Positions 1 through 7,834 of a stretch of DNA of 64,000 bases are shown here, one piece after another. The stretch covers positions 602 through 64,601 of the forward strand of contig CADADE010000010.1 of the NCBI GenBank assembly GCA_902786615.1, given 5' to 3'. A program made the translations under genes and the position numbers. Source of the DNA: Oscillospiraceae bacterium. Lineage in GTDB: Bacteria; Bacillota_A; Clostridia; Oscillospirales; Oscillospiraceae. Under the pieces are notes generated by a model. It ran no database searches. It was not told the origin of the DNA and saw only the letters and a program-made list of their open reading frames with translations. Each line of letters opens with the position of its first letter. The stretch's first letter is position 1.

Positions 1-678
1 GACTGGCAGGGATATCTGATTCTGAAGGATACCGGCTCTGTTTTTTCCGGCTCCGAAATCTACGGTAAACCGCTGGTTTACTTTTTCCTCGGATATTTCA
101 TGCTGGCCGGGATCGGAGACATCCACATATCCTGTCCGGAACGGGATCGGGTTTTTATTGAAGAGAATATAGGCGACGGCAGCCAGTATGGGATCAGCCT
201 CCAGTTTACGGAAAAGCCGGAGGACCTGGAGCCGGGCAATACCATGGTCGTATACAACAATCCCTTCGTCTATGGCCCCAACCTCACAAAATGCTTTCAG
301 AGATCCATGTCGCGCCAGAACGGGATCAGCGTTCTCACCGTGGACAAAACCATCGGCGGCAGCGAAATCATGGTTTCCTATGACAACTATAAGTCTGTAA
401 AAACGCCAAAAAGAGACGATTATATTCAATTTTGTGCCCCGATCGTCTTCTTTCCCAAACGCTTTTTCAGTCAGCTCGAAAATGTGGAAAGCATTACTGA
501 GCTTGACCCGCTTTATGCCGAGCCGATGTGGAACGGCATGATCGAGTATTCCATTACCGATCTGGATTCCCTGTGGGACACTTCCTCCTTTGTTCGCTTC
601 CTGGAAAAGAGCATGGGAAAAGATATCTATAATCCCGAGGAGATCGCAGTAAAGAGAAAATTCCTTAAGAGCAAATAA
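1..678 (+). CDS. Glucose-1-phosphate thymidylyltransferase-like nucleotidyltransferase (5' end outside window)
   Basis: The reading frame is open from base 1, so the N-terminus with the nucleotide-binding G-X-G-T-R loop lies upstream of the window. The visible part contains a stretch (L-A-G-I-x-D-I, then G-D-G-S-Q-Y-G-I about 25 residues on) that matches the sugar-nucleotidyltransferase core of RfbA-type enzymes, which make dTDP-glucose from dTTP and glucose-1-phosphate. After this the sequence diverges: the usual Q-P-x-G-L-A-Q-A segment is replaced by E-K-P-E-D-L-E-P-G-N, so the substrate is uncertain. It precedes an ATP-grasp gene on the same strand, which suggests a sugar or small-molecule modification locus. 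Family assignment is fairly safe; specificity is not. Confidence 0.7.
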   Translation, partial: DWQGYLILKDTGSVFSGSEIYGKPLVYFFLGYFMLAGIGDIHISCPERDRVFIEENIGDGSQYGISLQFTEKPEDLEPGNTMVVYNNPFVYGPNLTKCFQRSMSRQNGISVLTVDKTIGGSEIMVSYDNYKSVKTPKRDDYIQFCAPIVFFPKRFFSQLENVESITELDPLYAEPMWNGMIEYSITDLDSLWDTSSFVRFLEKSMGKDIYNPEEIAVKRKFLKSK

Positions 679-717
679 ACCGGCAGTTGTTTGGTTTTGT
701 CGTCCTCCTTTGCTAAA

Positions 718-756
718 ATGCCGTCAAGATCTGTATTGAACAGATTCTGACGGCAT
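718..756 (+). terminator. Stem-loop between the nucleotidyltransferase and ATP-grasp genes
   Basis: ATGCCGTCA (718-726) pairs perfectly with TGACGGCAT (748-756). The inner arms AGATCTG and CAGATTC extend the stem with one bulge around a short AT loop. No T-run follows, so it may be an mRNA-stabilising or attenuating hairpin rather than a classical terminator. The RBS of the next gene (GGGAGG) lies just downstream. Confidence 0.5.
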
Positions 757-778
757 TGAAAACAGGGAGGATATTTTT

Positions 779-2059
779 ATGGAAAAACTGCTGATGCTCG
801 GGACTAGCCTGCAGAGCAGGGAGATCGTCGAATACGCGAAATCCCAGGGCATGTATACGATCGTTACAGATTATCTGCCGCCGGAGGAGTCGCGCGCGAA
901 GCTTGTTTCGGATGCCTATTGGATGGTAAACACCGGGGATCTGGACACACTGGAGGCTAAGTGCCGGGAAGAGGGCGTCACGGCCGTCATGTGCGGCGTC
1001 AGCGAATTTAACCTGGAAATGACCATGGCACTGTGCAAGCGCCTCGGTCTGCCGTCCTACTGCACGCCGGAGGCCTGGCATTATTCCCGCGATAAGGCCG
1101 ATTTCAAAAAGCTCTGCCGCGAGGTCGGCGCACCGGTGGCAGAGGATTATTTCCTCTCGGATGCGCTGACCGACGAGGAGCTGGATCGGGTCAGCTTTCC
1201 CGTCGTTGTAAAGCCCGTGGACCTCAGCTGCAACCGCGGCATCAGCTACTGCTACGATAAGCAGCAGCTGCGGGAAGCTGTGCGCTATGCCAGGTCTCTC
1301 TCCAAAAATCCCAAAATCGTTGTGGAGCGGATGCTTCACGGCAAGGAGTGGTACACCTATTATGCCCTTGTGGACGGCGAGATCCGCCAGATCTGCCTCA
1401 ACGCCATGGAAGCGCAACCGGGGCAGTTGAAGAACCTGTACTCCCTTACGACCGATGTAACCGGAAATGTGGAGCGCGCCATGGCGGAGATCAACCCGCA
1501 GATTGAGGCGGTACTACGCCGGGTCGGCTGCCGCGAGGGCATCGCCTGGGTGCAGCTGATGCTGGATGAGGACGATCATTTTTACATCATCGAAATGGGC
1601 TATCGGCTTCCCGGGGATGTGCCGGACGCGGCGTATCCTGTGCTGTGCTCCTTTGATCCGATCCGCTGGCTGACGGATTATGCCCGCGGCATCCGGCATA
1701 GTGCGGAGGAGCTACCCCCTGCCCAGGAGCATACCTATAAGCCCTGCACCTGCGGCTATTCGCTTTGGACAAAAAAGGCCGGGGTCATCCGGGAAATGAA
1801 GGGTTTCGATGAGATCTGCCGGATTCCGGGTGTGCGTTTTTTTAGCCTGTATCATGCAGGCGAGAGCTTTCAGGCGCATATGCCGCTGGGTGTCGTCAGC
1901 GTCATTGCAGAAGACTGCGAGGATTTCTGCCGCAAGCTCAAAGAAATCAACGAAACAATCAGCATTACTGACGAATCCGGTGAAGACGTCATCATACGCT
2001 ATTCCGATTTCGATCATCTGAGAAAGATCTATGAGGCTGCGCAATGGACAGAAGATTGA
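779..2059 (+). CDS. ATP-grasp domain carboxylate-amine ligase-like protein
   Basis: This 426-residue protein has an N-terminal Rossmann-like pre-ATP-grasp domain (residues about 1-110, starting K-L-L-M-L-G-T-S), then an ATP-grasp fold. Supporting motifs are F-P-V-V-V-K-P-V-D with a following N-R-G-I (glycine-rich loop), V-V-E-R-M-L-x-G-K-E (ATP-binding strand) and the acidic metal-ligand segment F-Y-I-I-E-M-G-Y-R near residue 275. Enzymes of this class join a carboxylate to an amine or thiol through an acyl-phosphate. It resembles carbamoyl-phosphate-synthase-like ATP-grasp proteins of capsule and natural-product loci; the substrate cannot be told. The start follows GGGAGG with good spacing. 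Its 3' end overlaps the start of the broken BCCT gene by 16 bases, so the two were probably co-translated. Confidence 0.8.
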   Translation: MEKLLMLGTSLQSREIVEYAKSQGMYTIVTDYLPPEESRAKLVSDAYWMVNTGDLDTLEAKCREEGVTAVMCGVSEFNLEMTMALCKRLGLPSYCTPEAWHYSRDKADFKKLCREVGAPVAEDYFLSDALTDEELDRVSFPVVVKPVDLSCNRGISYCYDKQQLREAVRYARSLSKNPKIVVERMLHGKEWYTYYALVDGEIRQICLNAMEAQPGQLKNLYSLTTDVTGNVERAMAEINPQIEAVLRRVGCREGIAWVQLMLDEDDHFYIIEMGYRLPGDVPDAAYPVLCSFDPIRWLTDYARGIRHSAEELPPAQEHTYKPCTCGYSLWTKKAGVIREMKGFDEICRIPGVRFFSLYHAGESFQAHMPLGVVSVIAEDCEDFCRKLKEINETISITDESGEDVIIRYSDFDHLRKIYEAAQWTED

Positions 2060-3474
2060 AGGTCGATAAAAAGCTCTTTTTCCCGTCTCTTGCGATCCTG
2101 CTGACCGTGATTATTGCCGTTGCAACCAACCTGGAATTTCTCCAGACATCGATGGGCGCGATCTATACCGGCTGCATCAGCGCGTTCGGCTGGCTGTTTC
2201 TCTTCGCCGACATCTGCTGCCTGCTGTTCTCCCTCTGGATGATGTTCGGCCGTTACAAGGATGTGCGACTCGGCGGGGAAATTGTGCGCCCGCTTTCGGC
2301 ACGCTTGCCTGGGCAGGTATGATGTTTACCACAAGCTGCGGCGGCTGGCTCGTCGTTTACGGTTTTCTGGAGCCCATCTACTGCATCTCTCAAAACGCCA
2401 TTCCTGTCAGTGAAAGCACAGAAATGGCCTACGAGCTCGGACAGCTTTACGCGCACTTTCATTGGGGTCCGAACGCATGGGCAATCTATGTTCCGGTCTC
2501 GGTTGCCATCGGCTATGCGCTGTATAATCGTCACGGTCACGAGGCGACTGTCAGCGCGGGCATCCGAAGCATTACGAGCCGAAAATGGGGCAGAATCCTC
2601 GGCTATGCAGTCGATGTCATTTCGATCTGCAGCGCGGTTTTTGCCCCGGTAATCTCGATCGGTACAGGCATGCCGCTGCTCACCGCTCTCGTACAGCGCA
2701 TTTTCAATCTGCCGGATTCTATGATGACGAGCATACAGATCATCATTCTCCTGATCTGGGTCGCAATTTTCGGCACGAGTGTCTATCTGGGCTTGAATAA
2801 AGGCATCAAACGCCTGAGCAATTTCAACGTGACCGCGGCCTTTCTCTTCATGGGCATATTCGGTCTGCTTGTCGGGCTGATCCGGGTCTTCAACGCGGAG
2901 ATCAACACGATGGGTTTGTTTTTTCAGAACACCATCCGCTTGAGCACCTTCACCGATCCCTACGGAAGCGGAGGCTTTGTGAAGGGCTGGACCTTCAGTT
3001 ACTGGGCCTGCTATTTTGTGTATATGCCGCTCATGGGCGTGTTCAACGCCAGGATCTCCAAGGGCAGGACGCTCCGCCAGATCGCCTTCGGCCAGCTCCA
3101 GTTCCCTTCCCCTGTCCAGACTCTTTATGGTGGTTCTGCTTTTCATTTCCTTCGTCTTTCTTGCAACCACGATGGATTCCAGTGCCTTTGCGGCAGCTGA
3201 GATGACGGCCGTTCAGACCGGATCGGACGATCTGGCCCCGCGCTGGCTCAGAATTGTGTGGGCTGTTGCGGCTGCAGTGATCGCTTTTATCGTTGTCCAG
3301 CTCGGCGGCGCACAAGCGGTCAGATCCGTTTGCTATATTGCCGGCCTCCCGCTTGCGATCATCGTTTTCCTTATCATGTATTCTGCCTTTGTTATGTTGA
3401 GGGAAGACTATGTGCGGCACTCTGAGACTCCTTTTTTCACGGACTACGACTTGGGAAGAAAGAGCGAAAGATGA
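2044..3474 (+). pseudogene. BCCT-family (betaine/carnitine/choline) transporter, frameshifted and internally deleted
   Basis: Three reading frames together make one BCCT transporter. The frame from 2044 encodes the first membrane helices and G-G-E-I-V-R-P. Near 2290 the sequence continues in another frame as F-G-T-L-A-W-A-G-M-M-F-T, as expected if one base was lost after CGCCCG. A second break near 3100 follows I-S-K-G-R-T-L-R-Q and resumes as F-L-A-T-T-M-D-S-S-A-F. In intact BCCT proteins about 60 more residues separate these two motifs, so an internal deletion is likely as well as a frameshift. The protein would have imported compatible solutes or quaternary amines coupled to Na+ or by exchange. 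At least two lesions make sequencing error alone unlikely. Confidence 0.75.
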
Positions 3475-3536
3475 AATCTGCTCTGTTCCCTTTGTCCCGC
3501 TGTAGAATGTCGTTGCCCGCGTTTTTGCATAGTCTG

Positions 3537-3582
3537 CGCCCGTCGATTGCTTTAAAAGATAAGCAGTCGGCGGGCGTTTTTT
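3537..3582 (+). terminator. Rho-independent terminator after the BCCT pseudogene
   Basis: CGCCCGTCGATTGCTT pairs with AAGCAGTCGGCGGGCG (one mismatch) across a short A-rich loop and is followed by TTTTTT. Confidence 0.85.
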
Positions 3583-3631
3583 GTTTATCTCAACGAGATT
3601 AAATTGAAAGAGACCCGGCGACGCTTGCCGC

Positions 3632-3988
3632 TTACGATTTCTTCACCTTAAACAGCTTTGCGGTGACATTGCATATCACTGCGGAAAGTGCAAGCCCGAT
3701 CACGACAACGACCGGAAAAGCCCAGCCCGGGCTTACTGCCATGAGCCCTTCCGCATAACCGGCGGGCATTTCCTCTACTGCTGCTTCATAGGTAAAAGTC
3801 CGGTTAAACCAGATCTGGCCATAAAATCCGAAGGTTGAGAAAGTCATGATCATGGTGGCGATTCTTGCGTTATCCTTCATATCGGAAAAACCGAATTGGC
3901 CGCCGGGCGTGCAGAGCAGAAGCCTGTCCGCGTACACGCAAAGGACGTGTCCGATCATTGCCAGAAGCAAAATCCAGCTGTGTTCCAT
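3632..3988 (-). CDS. Small membrane protein, possible fusion remnant (DUF6796-like start, Trep_Strep/MptD-like end)
   Basis: The protein is about 118 residues with two or three hydrophobic helices. The start at 3988 is preferred to 3994 because AGGAGG sits 7 bases before it. The first ~45 residues (H-S-W-I-L-L-L-A-M-I-G-H-V-L-C, then D-M-K-D-N) recall the N-terminus of DUF6796-type membrane proteins. The last ~60 residues (W-F-N-R-T-F-T-Y-E-A-A-V-E-E-M-P-x-G-Y, then a final helix) resemble the C-terminal helix pair of Trep_Strep/MptD-type ECF substrate-binding subunits, which are normally about 190 residues. It may therefore be a deletion product joining two genes. Both family assignments are from memory of the patterns. 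The ~200 bases between it and the next terminator contain no gene I can support. Confidence 0.45.
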   Translation of the reverse strand: MEHSWILLLAMIGHVLCVYADRLLLCTPGGQFGFSDMKDNARIATMIMTFSTFGFYGQIWFNRTFTYEAAVEEMPAGYAEGLMAVSPGWAFPVVVVIGLALSAVICNVTAKLFKVKKS

Positions 3989-4144
3989 GTTCATACCTCC
4001 TGCCTTGTTTATTACTTAAAGGGATGTTTCCTGTTAGGCCGAACCCTGCACAGTCCCCAGGAAGGGAAATGTAAGCCCTGCGCGTCTTTCATAGAATCCA
4101 AATGGTCGCCTGACCTTTCATGACAGGAAAATATAATCAGACAA

Positions 4145-4179
4145 ATGCGGCAGATCAGGAGGGTCCCGGTCTGCCGCAT
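4145..4179 (-). terminator. Terminator of the Tp47/ZinT-like gene
   Basis: ATGCGGCAGA and TCTGCCGCAT form a perfect 10-bp stem. Read on the minus strand it directly follows the stop of the gene ending at 4194 and leads into a T-rich stretch. Confidence 0.75.
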
Positions 4180-4193
4180 CTGTACTGTGCCGC

Positions 4194-5627
4194 TCAGGCC
4201 GCTTCAGCAGCCTCGCCGACATTCTCATCGACGAAAAGCTTGATGCAGGTCTGAATGAGCTTGTCCCTGTACCCGTCCTGGATACCGGAGGCGAGCCAGT
4301 AGGCATACTCGCCCTCGGAGTAATTGCCCATATTCTCCAGATGCTCACCGTAGCGGAATTCAATATGCTGCGTATCCGCAATGTTATCGTCAGAGAAGGC
4401 AAAGTAGGTGAAGAGGCCGGTGCCCTCATCATCTGACTTGTACGCATGGAGGGAAACGCCCATCTCCTGCCCGAAGAAGGAGACAGGGATATCCTCAAGG
4501 TACGAATAGGTATGGCGGAAAAGCTCGTTTCCGTCCGCATCGACGCCGGAGATCACGTTTCCGTTGACCGTGAGCTTTGCAAGACCGTTTTCAAAGTAGC
4601 AGTCAAATATCATGTTATCCGGGTGATCGGCATAAGCCTTGACGGCTTCTTCGCCCTTCAGTCTGCCCATGTAGCTCTCCGTGAGCATGGTGTAGTATGT
4701 CTGCGCGGTTTCCGCGTCCAGCCCGTGAGCCTGGATGCACTCCATCCAGTAATCCTTATAATCCTCTTTGGCAAACTCCGGGAAAAGATCGATATAGGTA
4801 CCGTTGAGCTTTACAAGTACAGGATCGTCAACGACCGCAAGCTTTGTGGGGATGAGGTAGTTTGCGCCGGGCGTGATGTACTGGATGCCGGTGATCGTCT
4901 TCCCCTTGAGGAGCGCATATTCCTCGCTGTCGAGATTGAAGCCGATGTCGTACTTCTTGTGTACGTTGCGGCTGTGCTCCATAGCGTAACGGCTCCCGTC
5001 GTCTGCAATCAGGATGACCGCACTCACGTTTTCCCGGTCGAGCGCCTCCTTCTCACCGGAAACCTTGATGGCAATATCGATGTGGCTGTCAAAATAGAAG
5101 GAAGCATCGGCAGGCAGCTCCACAGGGCTTGAATTGACCGCGCTGAAAGAGGGCGCACCATCCACCGTCAGGGTCTTGAACTGGGCAGGAACCTCATCGG
5201 CCGGGAGCTTGTACCAGGAATAACTCGGTGCTTCAAACAGGGCTTCTCTGCCGCTATACTCCGTGGTCGTCTCCTGACCCTTGAGGGTCACGCTGATGAC
5301 CACGCTGCTGTCATCCGTGATTTCCGTACCGCCGAGACCTGCAAGGACAGAGGGATCCTCCACATAGACCGGGAAGATCACACCGCTTACATCGCGGCCG
5401 TCGGCATTTACATGATAAGAGCCGCCGACCTGTTCAGGTACGCGCGTTTTTGCCATGGTGGCAGATGTCACTGCGTCAAGTTCGGTGATGGCGACGCCTT
5501 CTGCGGCATAGAAATCGCGGTAAGGGATGTTCATCAATACATAGGCGCCGCCTTCCTCGGCATTGGCAGCAACGCCGAGACTCAGGCACAGGCACACCAT
5601 CAGAGCCAGACTGATCAGCTTTTTCAT
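4194..5627 (-). CDS. Exported Tp47-like protein with C-terminal ZinT-like metal-binding domain
   Basis: The 477-residue product begins with a signal peptide (K-K-L hydrophobic core, cleavage near A-N-A/E-E); no clear lipobox is seen. Residues ~28-270 resemble the penicillin-binding lipoprotein Tp47 family (Y-V-L-M-N-I-P-Y-x-D-F-Y, D-A-V-T-S-A-T, G-G-S-Y-H-V-N). Residues ~285-465 resemble ZinT/YodA lipocalin-type zinc- or cadmium-binding proteins, notably F-A-F-S-D-D-N-I-A-D-T-Q-H-I-E-F-R-Y-G, which parallels the ZinT S-D-H-N-I and H-F-H motifs. A role in capturing Zn2+ outside the cell is inferred. The start has AGGAGG 5 bases upstream. Two palindromes 50-120 bases upstream may bind a regulator. 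The gene stands alone on its strand and has its own terminator. Confidence 0.7.
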   Translation of the reverse strand: MKKLISLALMVCLCLSLGVAANAEEGGAYVLMNIPYRDFYAAEGVAITELDAVTSATMAKTRVPEQVGGSYHVNADGRDVSGVIFPVYVEDPSVLAGLGGTEITDDSSVVISVTLKGQETTTEYSGREALFEAPSYSWYKLPADEVPAQFKTLTVDGAPSFSAVNSSPVELPADASFYFDSHIDIAIKVSGEKEALDRENVSAVILIADDGSRYAMEHSRNVHKKYDIGFNLDSEEYALLKGKTITGIQYITPGANYLIPTKLAVVDDPVLVKLNGTYIDLFPEFAKEDYKDYWMECIQAHGLDAETAQTYYTMLTESYMGRLKGEEAVKAYADHPDNMIFDCYFENGLAKLTVNGNVISGVDADGNELFRHTYSYLEDIPVSFFGQEMGVSLHAYKSDDEGTGLFTYFAFSDDNIADTQHIEFRYGEHLENMGNYSEGEYAYWLASGIQDGYRDKLIQTCIKLFVDENVGEAAEAA

Positions 5628-5680
5628 AGAATCCTCCTTGTTTCTTCCGGCATTATAATGAACCGGATATTATCATGATA

Positions 5681-5750
5681 TTAGCCTCTGCTAACCTTTC
5701 GCCAGAAAAGAACCGCCGCCCTTCAAGTGTGGCGGTTAGCTTCTGCTAAC
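5681..5750 (-). promoter_or_regulatory. Tandem palindromic operator sites upstream of the Tp47/ZinT-like gene
   Basis: Two near-identical palindromes, TTAGCCTCTGCTAA (5681-5694) and GTTAGCTTCTGCTAAC (5735-5750), lie 54 bases apart, about five helical turns. Both share the half-site TTAGC and a four-base spacer. A TATAAT-like -10 lies between the first copy and the gene (minus strand, near 5653-5658) without a good -35. Such paired sites usually bind a dimeric repressor or activator, for example of the MarR/AdcR or Fur/Zur type. The identity of the factor is not known. Confidence 0.55.
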
Positions 5751-5800
5751 TTACTGTTATATTACCATTATGTGTGCGGTTTGTCAATGTGGTTTTCGCC

Positions 5801-6097
5801 TCAAACAAGCGGGGCTATAATGGAGGGAGTATATGCATCGTCGTAATTATCTGGGTCAAGGTCTTCATCCTTTAATGTCTGCCGCTTATCCTCATCTGTC
5901 ATATGCAGATGCACCTTGAAAACTGAACACTCGCTCACCTCCACAGTCCCGAAGCCGACAGCGGCCGCCCATTCGTCCGGCAAACGATATGCGGCAGAAA
6001 AAGACAGGCGGCACCTGTCTGCGCCATGATAACTTCGGGGATAATGAGACTTCCGTAACTCGCGGCCCGGCCATGAAGAAGGCGGGGAGATGAAAAT
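5801..6097 (-). pseudogene. Unrecognised ORF remnant next to integrase fragment
   Basis: A frame of about 98 codons is open from 6097 (just after a stop) to the stop at 5801, without a clear start codon or RBS. It reads like genuine protein in its second half (A-Y-R-L-P-D-E-W-A-A-A-V-G-F-G, then an acidic tail D-E-D-L-D-P-D-N-Y-D-D-A). I do not recognise the family. Its place beside an excisionase-like gene and a truncated integrase suggests it is the 3' end of a mobile-element gene. It could also be a chance open frame. Confidence 0.3.
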
Positions 6098-6156
6098 CTA
6101 TGGACCTGTCAGCCACAGGCAGAGGTGAGTCTGGTATATAAAGAAAGGCGCTTATC

Positions 6157-6393
6157 ATGACTATACCCTATGTTCCGGCACAATATGAAGAGTATGTTTT
6201 CCTATCACCGAAACAATTGCAGGTTATTCTGAACATCAGCAGGTCAAAATGTTATTCTTTTCTGCACAATGTTTCTGAGAGCCCTCATCCGATGTTCAAA
6301 GTTGAATACATTGGCTGCTCAATTCGTGTTCAAGCACGCAGCTTCTGGCGCTGGTACTCAGAAGGCGATCTAACTTTATCTGAAGGTTTTTAA
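6157..6393 (+). CDS. Small DNA-binding (excisionase/HTH-like) protein
   Basis: This 78-residue protein has a helix-turn-helix-like segment (L-S-P-K-Q-L-Q-V-I-L-N-I-S-R-S-K-C-Y, residues ~17-35) followed by a basic wing with R-V-Q-A-R-S-F-W-R-W-Y, the arrangement seen in MerR-like excisionases and small element-encoded DNA-binding proteins. AAAGG precedes the start. The gene faces the truncated integrase across a shared terminator, which fits an Xis/Int pair from an integrated element. Its base composition is more AT-rich than the neighbouring housekeeping genes. Confidence 0.5.
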   Translation: MTIPYVPAQYEEYVFLSPKQLQVILNISRSKCYSFLHNVSESPHPMFKVEYIGCSIRVQARSFWRWYSEGDLTLSEGF

Positions 6394-6397
6394 CCTC

Positions 6398-6439
6398 AAA
6401 ATGCAAAGCGGGGACATTTTCGTCCCCGCTTTGCATTTT
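6398..6439. terminator. Bidirectional terminator between the Xis-like gene and the integrase fragment
   Basis: AAAATGCAAAGCGGGGAC and GTCCCCGCTTTGCATTTT form a perfect 18-bp stem with a 6-base loop. A-tracts and T-tracts on both sides allow it to work for both convergent genes. Confidence 0.9.
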
Positions 6440-6913
6440 AAAGTTCATCGCTTCTCAAATTAAGTCTATTTGTAATGGTATTCGGCTTCTTGAACCTATC
6501 TTGATCTGGTGTTCTGATATCAATCTTCAACTTCTCGTTCCAATAAGCCAAAATATCATCCCGTTTATCGTCATCGTGCCAATAAACTTTCGTTGTGGTA
6601 ATTCTCTGCAGTTCAGGAAAAACATGTCCAGAGTTTGCTGCTACAGAAACAATCGATACCCCATCATTACGCATCGCCGAAATATTGCTGTGTCGTAGAT
6701 CATGCAGTCTTAATCTTGGCAACGGCGCCTTGCACTGATTCATTCTGACCTTGTTCATTCTTACTTGAAGCTGTTCAAATGCTGAGTCAATCTGTCTTGG
6801 ATTATCCAGATATCCATTCACCATCGCAGGTTTGACGTGATAAACAAAATCCGTTGCAGTTGGCTTTCGTCCCATGTAATAGGTTTGTTGGCGGTAAACC
6901 AATCTAAGGTTGC
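6438..6913 (-). pseudogene. Tyrosine recombinase (integrase), C-terminal catalytic fragment
   Basis: The frame encodes the end of a tyrosine recombinase. Visible are L-R-L-H-D-L-R-H-S (box II His/Arg), G-V-S-I-V-S-V-A-A-N-S-G-H (conserved Gly-His) and T-T-K-V-Y-W-H with the nucleophile Tyr. The first catalytic Arg region and the core-binding and arm-binding domains are missing; a complete integrase would be about 380 residues. The open frame runs upstream to 7013, but those residues come from the palindromic repeat at 6914-7000, so the gene is cut at the repeat boundary. It is taken to be inactive. Confidence 0.75.
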
Positions 6914-7000
6914 AATACACAAAGTATTCCGGCGAAAAACTGCCTTTATCAGAACCCGGTTTTCTCGGAATCTGCTCTTGCCGCATTATGCGGTATTGCC
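6914..7000. repeat. Half copy of the dispersed palindromic (MITE-like) repeat
   Basis: These 87 bases match 11025-11112 at roughly 80% identity, beginning AATACACAAAGTATTCC and ending ATTATGCGGTATTGCC. Only the right half of the complete element is present. It forms the breakpoint between the integrase fragment and the response regulator gene. Confidence 0.75.
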
Positions 7001-7019
7001 CTAGGATAATCAAGGGGTT

Positions 7020-7706
7020 TCAGCCTTCAAGGAGTTCGAACTTGTACCCCACGCCCCAGACGGTTTTGAGGCACCATTTGTCGGAGACACCCTCCAGCTT
7101 TTCGCGCAGGCGCTTGATGTGCACGTCCACGGTCCTGGAGTCGCCGAAATAGTCAAAGCCCCAGACCTCGTCCAAAAGCTGGTTGCGGGTAAAGACCCGG
7201 TTGGGCGAGGCTGCCAGATGGTACAGAAGCTCCATCTCCTTGGGCGGAGTGTCGATCTTCTTGCCATCCACGATCAGCTCATAGGACTCCAGATTGATTA
7301 TCAGTTTGTCGTAGCTGAGCTTTTTCTCCACCGGCGCGTCGGCGTCGGTGCGGCGCATGACCGCATGCACGCGGGCCAGCAGCTCCTTCACGTCGAAGGG
7401 CTTGGTTACATAGTCGTCAGCCCCCATGTCGAGGCCGTTGATTTTGTCCGCCGTCTCCCCTTTCGCGGTGAGCATGATGATGGGCGTGGAGGATTTGCGG
7501 CGAATGCTGCGGCAGACCTCCCAGCCGTCCTTGACCGGCAGCATGATGTCCAGCAGCACCACGTCCGGCTGAAACAGGTCAAAGCTGGATTCCGCCTTGC
7601 CTCCGTCCGCCGCGATCATCACGTCGAAGCCGTCCTTTCCCAGATAAAGCCGCAGAAGCTCCGCAATATTGGCGTCGTCCTCCACGACAAGCGCACGTTT
7701 ACTCAT
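7020..7706 (-). CDS. OmpR-family two-component response regulator
   Basis: The 228-residue protein has a receiver domain (residues ~1-118) with the acidic pair V-E-D-D, the phosphoacceptor Asp in V-V-L-L-D-I-M-L-P, the T in L-T-A-K and the switch Lys in V-T-K-P-F. A winged-helix DNA-binding domain (~130-228) follows with R-T-V-D-V-H-I-K-R-L-R-E-K and W-G-V-G-Y-K-F. It would activate or repress promoters after phosphorylation. No histidine kinase lies beside it; the position just downstream, where a kinase gene normally follows, is occupied by the repeat and integrase fragment. The partner may have been deleted or may be elsewhere. Confidence 0.9.
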   Translation of the reverse strand: MSKRALVVEDDANIAELLRLYLGKDGFDVMIAADGGKAESSFDLFQPDVVLLDIMLPVKDGWEVCRSIRRKSSTPIIMLTAKGETADKINGLDMGADDYVTKPFDVKELLARVHAVMRRTDADAPVEKKLSYDKLIINLESYELIVDGKKIDTPPKEMELLYHLAASPNRVFTRNQLLDEVWGFDYFGDSRTVDVHIKRLREKLEGVSDKWCLKTVWGVGYKFELLEG

Positions 7707-7793
7707 ATCGATTCAGCCTTTCTGAATTGTTTTATTGCACTCATTATAGCGCAGCGCCATTCAAATAGTTTAAAAAAATGTAAAAACGCGCAG

Positions 7794-7820
7794 CAAAAAT
7801 CCCCGTGCGTACGGGGATTT
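7794..7820 (-). terminator. Terminator of plsY
   Basis: AAATCCCCGT and ACGGGGATTT form a perfect 10-bp stem with a GCGT loop; on the minus strand it is followed by TTTTT. Confidence 0.85.
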
Positions 7821-7834
7821 GAAACACTGCGGTT

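Noticed and set aside
3989..4144. Riboswitch upstream of the short membrane ORF
   Set aside because: Some inverted repeats are visible but none of the conserved cores of known riboswitch classes could be matched.
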